Source: Clostridium sp. BSD9I1
Lineage (GTDB): Bacteria; Bacillota; Clostridia; Clostridiales; Clostridiaceae
DNA: 64,000 nt
Assembly (NCBI RefSeq): GCF_900185645.1
Contig: NZ_FYAM01000027.1
Location: 62,001 to 126,000, forward strand
Direction: 5' to 3'
Below, piece by piece: positions 46,108 through 53,983 of the stretch. The position numbers were made by a program, and so were the translations under genes. The notes under the pieces were generated by a model. It ran no database searches and had not been told where the DNA came from. It was given only the letters and a program-made list of their open reading frames with translations. How positions within the stretch are numbered: position 1 is the first letter of the stretch; every line of letters begins with the position of its first letter.

Positions 46108-48075
46108 ATGGATAACTTAACTGCAAGTATATTAGAGTATATAACTAAAAAGGATACTGATTATGCAATAATGATTGATGGAGATTGGGGAAGTGGAAAG
46201 ACCTACTACTGGGACAATATAGTTAAAACTCAAATTGAGAATGTTAAAGTTGGAGGCAAAAATTATAAAACAATTTATATCTCCTTGTATGGCGTGGCAA
46301 GCTTAGACGAAATAAGTAAAAATATCTTTGTTCAGTCTTATACGCAAAAATATGGATGGTTTAGAAAGCTAAGAAAAAATAAAGTTATTAATAAAATACC
46401 AGAAATAGGTAAGATAGCTTTAAATGGAGCAGGACTATTGGGTTTATCTGTTGGTGATATTAATATTGATTTTTCAAAATTAACTTCATTTGGAAATATA
46501 GTATTGTGTTTTGATGATTTGGAGAGAGCAAATATTGAAGTATCAGAGGTACTTGGATATATTAATAATTTTGTAGAACATGACCATATTAAAACAATTA
46601 TCATTGCAAATGAGAGGGAAATATCTGATAAATTAATTAAGCAAAATTTTGAAGCTAAGGCAATGACAGCAATTACCTTATTAGATAAGAGGAATGCTTT
46701 TAATGAAAATAACGATGTGTTTATGTCTAATAAGAAAAATGTAAGGGTAAGTCCAGAGATAATTATGGAGACTATTAGAGATACATTTGAAAGTAGTAAT
46801 GAATATAAGAGAATTAAAGAAAAACTGGTTGGAAAGACATTCTTATATAAACCTAATTGTGAAAATATTATTGACAGTCTTATTGAGAACAGGGATAAAA
46901 AACTCTATGAGTTCTTAATGACAAACCATAAATTAATAATCGATACCTTTAATTTTAGTAATACAGGTAATTATAGAATACTTAGGCAAGCACTGAATGA
47001 CTTTGATAGTATGTTTTCAGAAATAAATAAACATTATTTGAGTGTTAGTAATATAATTATGCAAACTCTTTTGATATTTACTTTAGCTCTTTCTTTAGAA
47101 ACAAAATCGGGAAGATTGGATCCCAATATATTTAGAAGTATAAAATCAAGTCTTCAATATCAATCAGAAGTTTATGAGATGATGATGACAAGAAAAAAAA
47201 ATGATTCAGAGATAGTAAACTTTAATAATAAATACTTTGGTGGTGTTTTTTTTAGAAAGGTTTTCTTTAAATTTGCTGAGGTTTATATAAGTACAGGTAT
47301 TTTAGATAAGGAACTAATGTATAATGAAATTGATAGTTTAATAAGTGAAGCAGATACAAATAACATACCTCACTATAAGAAATTGTTTTACAATCCATAT
47401 TGGGAGCTTAGTGACAGTGAATTTGACAAATCACTGGAACAAACATATTTAGATATAAAGAACGGAGATATATATTTTGTGTGTTACTTTAGGGGATATG
47501 TAACTTTTGTTTTAATGGAAAGACAAGGATTATTAAAAGAATATATGTTAGATTTTAAGCAAGTATTTTTAGACGGTCTGGAACTGGCTAAAAATAAGAA
47601 TAGAGCATCAAAAGATTTGAGCATGGAATTTTTAGTTTCTGATGATGGCTCACTTTTAGAAGATGAAACCCTAAATACTATTAAAAGTAGAATTATTGAA
47701 ATAAATAAACAAATACGAGAAGAGGAGAATAAGGTAGAAATTGAGGGGTTATTTAGTGTTTTAAAACAAGATGTAATAGAATTTGAGAGGATTGTGAAGA
47801 AAAGATTTTACATTTCTCCAATATTTTATTGCTATGACGTAAGTGAAATTTTAAATATTATTTTAAATATGCAGAATGGAGAAATAGTTTATTTTAGAAA
47901 CTTTATTAAGGATAGATACAGAATTAATAATGAAAATTTACGAGAAGATTTTCACAATCTTAGGAGTTTAAAAAGACAACTTGATAAACATACAAACAAC
48001 AAGCCAAATACTCTAAGTATTTCGAACATAAGAGAATTAAGCAAAACAATTAATGAGATTTGTAGTGAACATTAA
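46108..48075 (+). CDS. KAP-like P-loop NTPase
   Basis: This 655-aa protein has Walker A IDGDWGSGKTYYW near residue 25 and Walker B IVLCFDDLERANIEV near 135, followed by TIIIANERE (sensor-like). This is the pattern of KAP/P-loop NTPase-fold proteins, many of which occur in antiphage systems. The remaining ~450 residues are helical without recognised domains or clear transmembrane helices. It ends a three-gene operon in the transposon cargo and is followed by a bidirectional hairpin. Confidence 0.75.
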   Translation: MDNLTASILEYITKKDTDYAIMIDGDWGSGKTYYWDNIVKTQIENVKVGGKNYKTIYISLYGVASLDEISKNIFVQSYTQKYGWFRKLRKNKVINKIPEIGKIALNGAGLLGLSVGDINIDFSKLTSFGNIVLCFDDLERANIEVSEVLGYINNFVEHDHIKTIIIANEREISDKLIKQNFEAKAMTAITLLDKRNAFNENNDVFMSNKKNVRVSPEIIMETIRDTFESSNEYKRIKEKLVGKTFLYKPNCENIIDSLIENRDKKLYEFLMTNHKLIIDTFNFSNTGNYRILRQALNDFDSMFSEINKHYLSVSNIIMQTLLIFTLALSLETKSGRLDPNIFRSIKSSLQYQSEVYEMMMTRKKNDSEIVNFNNKYFGGVFFRKVFFKFAEVYISTGILDKELMYNEIDSLISEADTNNIPHYKKLFYNPYWELSDSEFDKSLEQTYLDIKNGDIYFVCYFRGYVTFVLMERQGLLKEYMLDFKQVFLDGLELAKNKNRASKDLSMEFLVSDDGSLLEDETLNTIKSRIIEINKQIREEENKVEIEGLFSVLKQDVIEFERIVKKRFYISPIFYCYDVSEILNIILNMQNGEIVYFRNFIKDRYRINNENLREDFHNLRSLKRQLDKHTNNKPNTLSISNIRELSKTINEICSEH

Positions 48076-48078
48076 TTG

Positions 48079-48107
48079 AAAGAGACCAATTTAAAGGTCT
48101 CTTTTAT
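48079..48107. terminator. Bidirectional terminator
   Basis: AAAGAGACC pairs with GGTCTCTTT around AATTTAAA. T-rich and A-rich flanks let it serve both the ATPase gene and the converging 82-aa gene. Confidence 0.75.
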
Positions 48108-48114
48108 AAATCAT

Positions 48115-48363
48115 TCATTTGTTATATCTTTTATATAAGTAATTCATAGCCTTCTCTACTCGTTCATAATCATCACTACCTTGTGGATATGACGGACTTC
48201 TTCTTCCTGAAACTTTACCATTGTAAACCATCTGTATTTTGAATACGGGTACATCTTTATTCCATTTTTCTTTACCAAAAGCAATCCTATATGCAGTGTT
48301 TGCTGGGTGGGGTTCACTTGCTTTGACTAAAATATAGTCATCAGCTCTAAATATCTTTAACAT
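48115..48363 (-). CDS. Hypothetical 82-aa protein near transposon left end
   Basis: This 82-aa protein starts MLKIFRADDYILVKASEPHP and ends VEKAMNYLYKRYNK, a small alpha/beta protein I do not recognise. AGGAGGTG precedes its ATG with good spacing, so translation is likely. It is the last gene before the left end and converges on the ATPase operon. Confidence 0.6.
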   Translation of the reverse strand: MLKIFRADDYILVKASEPHPANTAYRIAFGKEKWNKDVPVFKIQMVYNGKVSGRRSPSYPQGSDDYERVEKAMNYLYKRYNK

Positions 48364-48479
48364 AATAACACCTCCTAAAGCAATTGTATACCTTTTACAA
48401 ACAAAGGTGAAATTTCAGGTGGGTGTGATTTTACAAGTATTTTCTGTAGGTTATATAAGAAGTTTATATTATATTTTGC

Positions 48480-48515
48480 TATAAAAGTATATAACGAAAG
48501 TCCTATACTTTTATA
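48480..48515. repeat. Perfect 12-bp inverted repeat in left-end region
   Basis: TATAAAAGTATA (48480-48491) and TATACTTTTATA (48504-48515) are exact reverse complements across 12 bases. No gene overlaps. It could be an operator for the 82-aa gene or an RNA hairpin; nothing else is recognisable in 48364-48611. Confidence 0.5.
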
Positions 48516-48611
48516 ATGTTACTTATCAACGCTTTTAGAGCCAGATGTAACGAACGGTATCTATAGCGTCTTTACTCCTATACAATGTATAAGTATTCAA
48601 ATCACAATATC

Positions 48612-48755
48612 AGTTTCCATATTTATTATTTATAATAATGACGATAAAATGAAACGGAGCGTAGAGTAGTTTCCGATATTATTATTTTTTATTGCAAAAA
48701 TGTCTACCAAATAATCAGGGGTTAAGATACTTTTGAGTTTCCGTTTTTTTTATTT
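48612..48755 (-). repeat. Left-end TnsB-binding sites, three spaced copies
   Basis: Sites at 48612-48631, 48668-48687 and 48736-48755 each read, on the minus strand, AAATAA...GGAAACT, matching the right-end unit. They are spaced 56 and 68 bp apart. Three separated sites at this end and four abutting sites at the other reproduce the known asymmetry of Tn7. Confidence 0.85.
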
Positions 48756-48762
48756 GTGAACA

Positions 48763-48767
48763 ATTGT
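48763..48767. repeat. Target-site duplication, distal side
   Basis: ATTGT immediately follows the left terminal inverted repeat and matches 29624-29628. Confidence 0.9.
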
Positions 48768-48777
48768 TGTTTAATTT

Positions 48778-48850
48778 AAATGTCATTTTATATAAGTAAT
48801 ATTGCTTAAAAATAAGCAATATTGCATGTAGGAAATGACATTTTTTTATT
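48778..48850 (+). terminator. Displaced original glmS terminator
   Basis: AAATGTCATTT (48778-48788) pairs with AAATGACATTT (48833-48843) around an inner hairpin, and TTTTTTT follows. Removing the transposon and one ATTGT places it about 40 bp after the glmS stop, so it was the glmS terminator before insertion. Confidence 0.75.
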
Positions 48851-48934
48851 GCCAAAAAGAGGTGCCTTTATGAAGAATATCATCCGCAATTAGAAAGATA
48901 GTTATAGATGACTTTAATTCTTCTATTTTATATT

Positions 48935-48963
48935 TTGACATTAAGAATTTTTAGTATTATAAT
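48935..48963 (+). promoter_or_regulatory. Promoter of YhgE/Pip gene
   Basis: TTGACA (48935-48940) and TATAAT (48958-48963), both consensus, are separated by 17 bp. Confidence 0.75.
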
Positions 48964-49016
48964 ATTATACTGATGAGTATAAAAAACTTTGTTCTAATAT
49001 AGAAAGGTATATTATT

Positions 49017-51605
49017 ATGAAAGTAAGTATAAAAAAGATAACTAAGATGTATAAGATGGATTTAAAAAAAATTAGAGCCAGCTGGGCAACTATGATTATT
49101 GTAATGGGACTAGCTATATTACCGTCCTTATATGCATGGGTTAACATATATGCATCTTGGGATCCTTATTCTAATACTAAAGGCATAAAGGTGGGTATAG
49201 TAAACAACGATGTTGGAGGAAACATAAAAGGAATTGAATTTAATATTGGCAATGAGATAACGAAGATGCTTAAAGAAAATAAAAAATTAGGGTGGACATT
49301 CTATAAGGATGCAGATGAGGGAATTAAAAAGGCTGAAGAAGGAGAAGTATATGCAACCATAATAATACCGAGTGATTTTTCTTTAGAAATGAGCACACTG
49401 TTGGATAAAAAGCCTGTAAAGCCTAGCCTTGAATATTATGTAAATCAAAAAATTAATGCAATTGCCCCTAAGATGACTGATTCTGGTGCTTCAACTTTAC
49501 AAAAAGAAATAAGTCAATCCTTTATAGAGACGGTTACTAAGAAGTTGTTTGAAATACTAAATAAAGCAGGAGTTAAAATAGACGAAAATTACGATAAAAT
49601 AGAAAAATATAAGGGCACATTATATGCGATAAATGATAATTATCCAAACATAAATAAGACTTTAGACAAATTAATTGAAAAATCGGAGGGAACCTTTGTA
49701 AATATAGATAAGACTTCGGACAATATTACATTTATTCAAAATACTTTAAATAAAACTATACAGCTTAACGAGGACCTTAGCAAAAACTTAACTAACAAAA
49801 GCAATAAAATTGAAGATGTATCCCATGATGTAAAAGAAAATTTATCTATTATGGAAAATACTTTTTCAAAAATATCAACTACTACGGATGACCTTAGCAA
49901 TAAACTCTCCATATATAAACCTGATATGCTAGCAGATATAGATGATGCAATATCAGAAGCTAATAGGCTTAGTGATGAAATGAAAGAAGTATCCAAGGAC
50001 TTAGCTGATTTAGGTGAAGATGCACCTAAAGATTTAAGAGAACAATCTGATAAAATCATAAAAGACTTAAAAACTTACCAGGATCTTCTTAACACTTTAA
50101 AAAATTCTATATTATCTATAAGTGATAATAGTATAGATTTGTTAGATTCGGTAGTTGATTTAAATGACTCTATTTTAAAGGAATTTAAAGATGTTAATGA
50201 TAAAATAGATAAGATATTAAAACCTGTAGATAATTTGCTGGACAGAGAAACTTTTTCAACAATCAGAAATAAGCTGAAAAATGTAGAAGATGATCTTTAC
50301 GACGTTAGTAAGACAATAAAAAGAATAAGGAATACTTTGAAATATACTTCTAATGAAATAGAAAGTAGTGTTGATAGTATAAATGCTCAAATAGATGATA
50401 TAAAAGGTTTAATACAAAGAAGTTCAAAAGAAATTGGTGATACAACCTCAGAAAAGGCATCTAAAGTATCTTCCGATTTCAAAAGAATAAGTGAAAATTT
50501 GGATAAGCTTAAAGGGCAGCTTACTACACTTAAAAGTAATCTTGCTAATAACAATAATGTTGAAAACATGCTTCCAGAAATATCAAAATTGACTCTTAAT
50601 ATATCAAATGACTTGAGCAAACTCAGCAATAGTCTTAATAGTGATATTGTACCTCAAGTTCAGGAAGCTCTACAAAAGGGAGCAGAGGGGGCTCTTGATT
50701 TAAACACTATGATTAAAAATATGAAGGATGATATGAACTTTTTAAAGGATTTTCTTTCGGACATATCATCACAAGGGAAAATAGCTGTAAAAGACATAAA
50801 AGATTTTCAAAAGCGAAATAAAGATATAGAAAAAAGAATTAGTGACATTACATCCAAAGTAAAGGCCTTTGACAATGAAGTAGATGTGAAAGATATTATG
50901 AGATTGCTTAAAACTGATGGGGATACAGAAGGGGATTTCTTAGCGCTTCCGGTTAATTTAAAAACCCATAACCTATTCCCAGTGGCAAACTATGGTGCTG
51001 GATTAACTCCTTTTTATACTACTCTTAGCTTATGGGTAGGTGCACTGCTTTTATCTGCTTTATTAAGTGTTAAATTTCATAATGGAGATTTTAGCTTTAA
51101 TCCAAGAGAAGAGTACTTTGGCAAATACTTGCTATTTGTTTCTGTAGCTATAGTACAAGCGTTGATAGTTTCTATAGGAGATATATTTGTATTAGGTGTA
51201 AAAGTTCAATTTCCTATGCTTTTTATAGGTTTAGCAGTATATCAAAGTATAATATTTACCACTATAGTATATACATTGGTATCTTTGTTTAACAATGTTG
51301 GTAAGGCTATTGGAATTGTATTTTTAGTTTTTCAATTGGCTGGTTCTGGTGGAACATTCCCTATACAAGTCACTCCTAACTTATTCCAAAAAATACATTA
51401 TGTGCTACCATTTACTTATGGCATAAGTGCTATGAGGGAGGCCCTTGCAGGAGTAACATATTCAACTTTATCAAAAGATATAATTGTATTATCTGTATTT
51501 TTCTTGATGTTTTTGGTGCTTGGATACATTTTGAAGTTAAGAACAACCAAACTATTTTCAAAATTAACACCTATGCTTAATGATTCAGGGGTTATTGGAC
51601 ACTAA
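49017..51605 (+). CDS. YhgE/Pip-family ABC-2-type membrane protein
   Basis: This 862-aa protein has the Pip-family architecture. An N-terminal membrane helix (TMIIVMGLAILPSLYAWVNI) is followed by DPYSNTKGIKVGIVNND, a long central coiled coil (about 190-630), and a C-terminal ABC-2 permease region with five or six membrane helices ending in LPFTYGISAMREALAG. Relatives include phage infection protein and type VII secretion-linked EsaA/YueB. It is followed 23 bp later by a secreted hypothetical protein. Its role here is unknown. Confidence 0.88.
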   Translation: MKVSIKKITKMYKMDLKKIRASWATMIIVMGLAILPSLYAWVNIYASWDPYSNTKGIKVGIVNNDVGGNIKGIEFNIGNEITKMLKENKKLGWTFYKDADEGIKKAEEGEVYATIIIPSDFSLEMSTLLDKKPVKPSLEYYVNQKINAIAPKMTDSGASTLQKEISQSFIETVTKKLFEILNKAGVKIDENYDKIEKYKGTLYAINDNYPNINKTLDKLIEKSEGTFVNIDKTSDNITFIQNTLNKTIQLNEDLSKNLTNKSNKIEDVSHDVKENLSIMENTFSKISTTTDDLSNKLSIYKPDMLADIDDAISEANRLSDEMKEVSKDLADLGEDAPKDLREQSDKIIKDLKTYQDLLNTLKNSILSISDNSIDLLDSVVDLNDSILKEFKDVNDKIDKILKPVDNLLDRETFSTIRNKLKNVEDDLYDVSKTIKRIRNTLKYTSNEIESSVDSINAQIDDIKGLIQRSSKEIGDTTSEKASKVSSDFKRISENLDKLKGQLTTLKSNLANNNNVENMLPEISKLTLNISNDLSKLSNSLNSDIVPQVQEALQKGAEGALDLNTMIKNMKDDMNFLKDFLSDISSQGKIAVKDIKDFQKRNKDIEKRISDITSKVKAFDNEVDVKDIMRLLKTDGDTEGDFLALPVNLKTHNLFPVANYGAGLTPFYTTLSLWVGALLLSALLSVKFHNGDFSFNPREEYFGKYLLFVSVAIVQALIVSIGDIFVLGVKVQFPMLFIGLAVYQSIIFTTIVYTLVSLFNNVGKAIGIVFLVFQLAGSGGTFPIQVTPNLFQKIHYVLPFTYGISAMREALAGVTYSTLSKDIIVLSVFFLMFLVLGYILKLRTTKLFSKLTPMLNDSGVIGH

Positions 51606-51628
51606 TATTATGGGGGGCCAAGGGTAAT

Positions 51629-52807
51629 TTGAAAAGATTTAGAGTTTTTATTAGTGCATTTTCTATTATATTTCTCTTTGTTCTAATAGCTAGAAAATAT
51701 TCTTACGATAGTGTAGTCTTATATAAGGCTTTTAACAAGACTGAAAAGGTTAATTCAATGAAAAGTGATACAGATATAATTTTAAGGGTTTCTGGAGAGA
51801 ATATGACAGAAAAAGAGAAGGAAGACTTTCAAAGCCTTCTCCCAATGTTAAGCATGTTAAAATTATCGCTAGACACCAATTCTGCGGAAAATGACAAAAA
51901 CACCGGCATGAGAATAGAAAGTGACATTAATGCTAAGTTCAAGGCTATGTCCTTTCATTCAAAAGTCTGGATTGATAATGATTTCGCTGAAGAACAGACT
52001 AGGCTTGAAGCAGTAATCAGCAGACCTTCATTATTTAATATTATTGAAATAAACTCCAAAAATTCTAAGGCATATATTAAAATGGAGTTTAACAAAATGA
52101 ATGATAAGAATAATGTTTCTTTGCCGAATCATGGAAAGATGCTTAATTCTAGCAGTTATTCTCATGCTGATTTTTTTGATTTTATAAATAAATATATTAA
52201 GGAAGCTGACAGCTCTTCTAATAAAATTGAAAAGGTGGCAATTGAAAGCACGGATGAACATAATGGTGAAGAACATGTGGATATATATAATATACAATTA
52301 GATGATAAAGTTACTAAGTTTCTTCTTAGTGACATTGTCTCTAACCTAAAGAAAGATAAAGATACTGTAGAGTTTATTAAAAGAATTAAGGATTCTTTTA
52401 TTTTGCTTCCGGAACTTAAGGTAGATAGTAAAAATGAAGATAAAAAAGAATTTTATAAAGCTATAAATGTTATTCATGATAATATACCTCTATATTGTAA
52501 TATTATAGTAAACATTTTAGACAATATAGATACTTTCAATATTAATGAGGAAAGAGGAATAAAGTTAAGGTGCGGAGTTAATTCTAAAGGATATCTAGTA
52601 AGCGAAAGCATAATTTTAAAACTAAAGATTGATTTATCCAACATGAAAAACTTAATTAACAATGAGGAAGAAAAAAAATATACAGGAGTATACACTATTA
52701 ACATAGAATTTAATAATAAACTTAATAATATTAATGAAGGAAAGAAAATCGATTTTCCGGTATTAAATAAGGAGAATTGCATAGATTACTTTAAGTGGAC
52801 TAAATAG
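51629..52807 (+). CDS. Hypothetical membrane-anchored extracytoplasmic protein
   Basis: This 392-aa protein starts at TTG and has an N-terminal hydrophobic segment (FISAFSIIFLFVLIARKYSY, residues 8-25), probably a signal anchor without a lipobox. The rest is a soluble, beta-rich, Lys/Asp-rich domain of unrecognised family. It is probably cotranscribed with the YhgE/Pip gene, suggesting a joint envelope role. Confidence 0.65.
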   Translation: MKRFRVFISAFSIIFLFVLIARKYSYDSVVLYKAFNKTEKVNSMKSDTDIILRVSGENMTEKEKEDFQSLLPMLSMLKLSLDTNSAENDKNTGMRIESDINAKFKAMSFHSKVWIDNDFAEEQTRLEAVISRPSLFNIIEINSKNSKAYIKMEFNKMNDKNNVSLPNHGKMLNSSSYSHADFFDFINKYIKEADSSSNKIEKVAIESTDEHNGEEHVDIYNIQLDDKVTKFLLSDIVSNLKKDKDTVEFIKRIKDSFILLPELKVDSKNEDKKEFYKAINVIHDNIPLYCNIIVNILDNIDTFNINEERGIKLRCGVNSKGYLVSESIILKLKIDLSNMKNLINNEEEKKYTGVYTINIEFNNKLNNINEGKKIDFPVLNKENCIDYFKWTK

Positions 52808-52864
52808 GCTTGGTAAAAGTTGCTGAGAGGATTATTTTATCAATGATTTCCATTAAATATTAGG

Positions 52865-53026
52865 GCACTAGTTGCACCAAATCAAGGCTTTTTTCCTAAG
52901 TATACAGATGGAATATATAATGATGGGGTAACGACAATGGTTGTAAGCAGAGGGTTAGGAAACAGCATTTTTCCTCTGTGAATTTTTAATCAGCCAGAGT
53001 TAGTGGTGGTTACTTTGAAAAAATAG
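52865..53026 (+). pseudogene. Decayed metallophosphoesterase, C-terminal fragment
   Basis: The frame reads ALVAPNQGFFPKYTDGIYND, then TTMVVSRGLGNSIFPL, an internal TGA, IFNQPELVVVTLKK and TAG. This is the C-terminal end of YaeI-type metallophosphoesterases. Everything upstream of it is gone and the internal TGA probably replaced CGA. Just after it another out-of-frame stretch (KEFADNLKVIIDKFSI, ending 53115) looks like further debris. Confidence 0.65.
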
Positions 53027-53138
53027 TAAGTCTATATTATGCATATTTACATTTACGTAAATTAAAAGAATTTGCGGATAATCTAAAAGTTATTATAGAT
53101 AAGTTTAGTATATAAGAAAAAAGCTTAGATAAGAATAG

Positions 53139-53175
53139 AGTCCCTAGTGAAAATTAATTACTAGGGGCTTTCTTT
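53139..53175 (+). terminator. Terminator before glpP
   Basis: AGTCCCTAGT pairs with ACTAGGGGCT (one G-U) and TTTCTTTATG follows. Confidence 0.7.
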
Positions 53176-53241
53176 ATGTACTATTATAAAAAGTATTTTG
53201 ATATAATGATATTACCAGAAAATTGATGGGAAGTGAGAAAT

Positions 53242-53808
53242 ATGAAAAATGATTTTTATGACAGGTTGAGTATTAATCCAATAATAGCTGCTGTAAAGGA
53301 CCTGACTACCCTAGAAAAGGCTATAGAATCCCCTTGTGAGGTAATTTTTTTGCTTACGGGGAATATATGCAATATTAAAAATATAGTTAGTAGAGTAAAA
53401 GCAAAAGATAAAAAAATATATATACATATAGATTTAATGGAGGGATTTGCAAGAGATTCTTATGCATTAACCTATATAAAAGAAAATATAAAACCTGATG
53501 GAATAATAACAACTAAATCTAACTTAATAAAGATAGCTAAGGAACTAAAAATTTTCGCTATACAACGATTATTTATAATAGATAGCTTATCCTTAAAAAG
53601 TGGAATACATTCTATAAACGCTATAAGACCAGATGCTATAGAAATTATGCCGGGAGTTATGCCTAAGATAACAAAGGAGATAAAACGGCAGGTGAATGTG
53701 CCTATAATCACTGGAGGATTAATAAGTGACAAAGAAGACGTAATAGGAAGTATTAATGCAGGAGCACTAGGTATATCTACAAGTAAAGAATATATATGGA
53801 ATATGTAG
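53242..53808 (+). CDS. glpP: Glycerol-3-phosphate-responsive antiterminator GlpP
   Basis: This 188-aa TIM-barrel RNA-binding regulator prevents termination in glp leader mRNAs when glycerol-3-phosphate is present. Family landmarks are NPIIAAVKDLTTLEKAI, the IYIHIDLMEGFARD block, PDGIITTKSNLIK and VPIITGGLI near the C-terminus. The start is ATG 53242. It lies directly upstream of the glycerol catabolic genes, which carry two terminator leaders at 53919 and 57147. Confidence 0.93.
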   Translation: MKNDFYDRLSINPIIAAVKDLTTLEKAIESPCEVIFLLTGNICNIKNIVSRVKAKDKKIYIHIDLMEGFARDSYALTYIKENIKPDGIITTKSNLIKIAKELKIFAIQRLFIIDSLSLKSGIHSINAIRPDAIEIMPGVMPKITKEIKRQVNVPIITGGLISDKEDVIGSINAGALGISTSKEYIWNM

Positions 53809-53840
53809 AAAAAACATTGTGAAAAGGTTTTCTAGAGCTC

Positions 53841-53869
53841 TTGACTATAAAAAAAAATAGTGTTATAGT
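53841..53869 (+). promoter_or_regulatory. Promoter of glpA-like operon
   Basis: TTGACT (53841-53846) and TATAGT (53864-53869) are separated by 17 bp, about 50 bp before the leader terminator. Confidence 0.65.
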
Positions 53870-53918
53870 AGATATATAAAATATAATATTAAAAGGCAGA
53901 GTATAGAGAGCCATGATT

Positions 53919-53963
53919 TTAAAGGATATAATTGGATATCCTTTTGAGTCATGGCTTTTTTTA
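53919..53963 (+). promoter_or_regulatory. GlpP-type leader terminator ahead of glpA-like gene
   Basis: AGCCATGATTTTAAAGGATAT pairs with ATATCCTTTTGAGTCATGGCT and is followed by TTTTTTT, 21 bp before the gene. A terminator of the same design and the same GAGAGCCAT start precedes glpF, as expected for GlpP-controlled antitermination. Confidence 0.75.
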
Positions 53964-53983
53964 ATTAAAGAGGGAGGAAAAAT

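Larger units (their letters stand above)
29629..48762. mobile_element. Tn7-like transposon inserted at attTn7
   Basis: This 19,134-bp element has imperfect 27-bp terminal inverted repeats. The glmS end starts TGTTGCAAAATAAAA and the far end, read inward on the minus strand, starts TGTTCACAAATAAAA; both end ACGGAAACT. It is flanked by ATTGT duplications. tnsA lies nearest the glmS-proximal end and tns genes read away from glmS, as in Tn7. Cargo comprises a second TnsD/TniQ, a type III restriction system, a KAP-type ATPase operon and small genes. All tns frames are intact, so the element may be active. Confidence 0.95.

Noticed and set aside
44893-48363. Possible tnsE among the cargo genes
   Set aside because: None of the products resembles TnsE, and the order and strand do not fit a gene following tnsD.
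49017-51605. YhgE/Pip protein as transposon cargo
   Set aside because: It lies outside the distal terminal repeat and target duplication, behind the displaced glmS terminator, so it is host chromosome.
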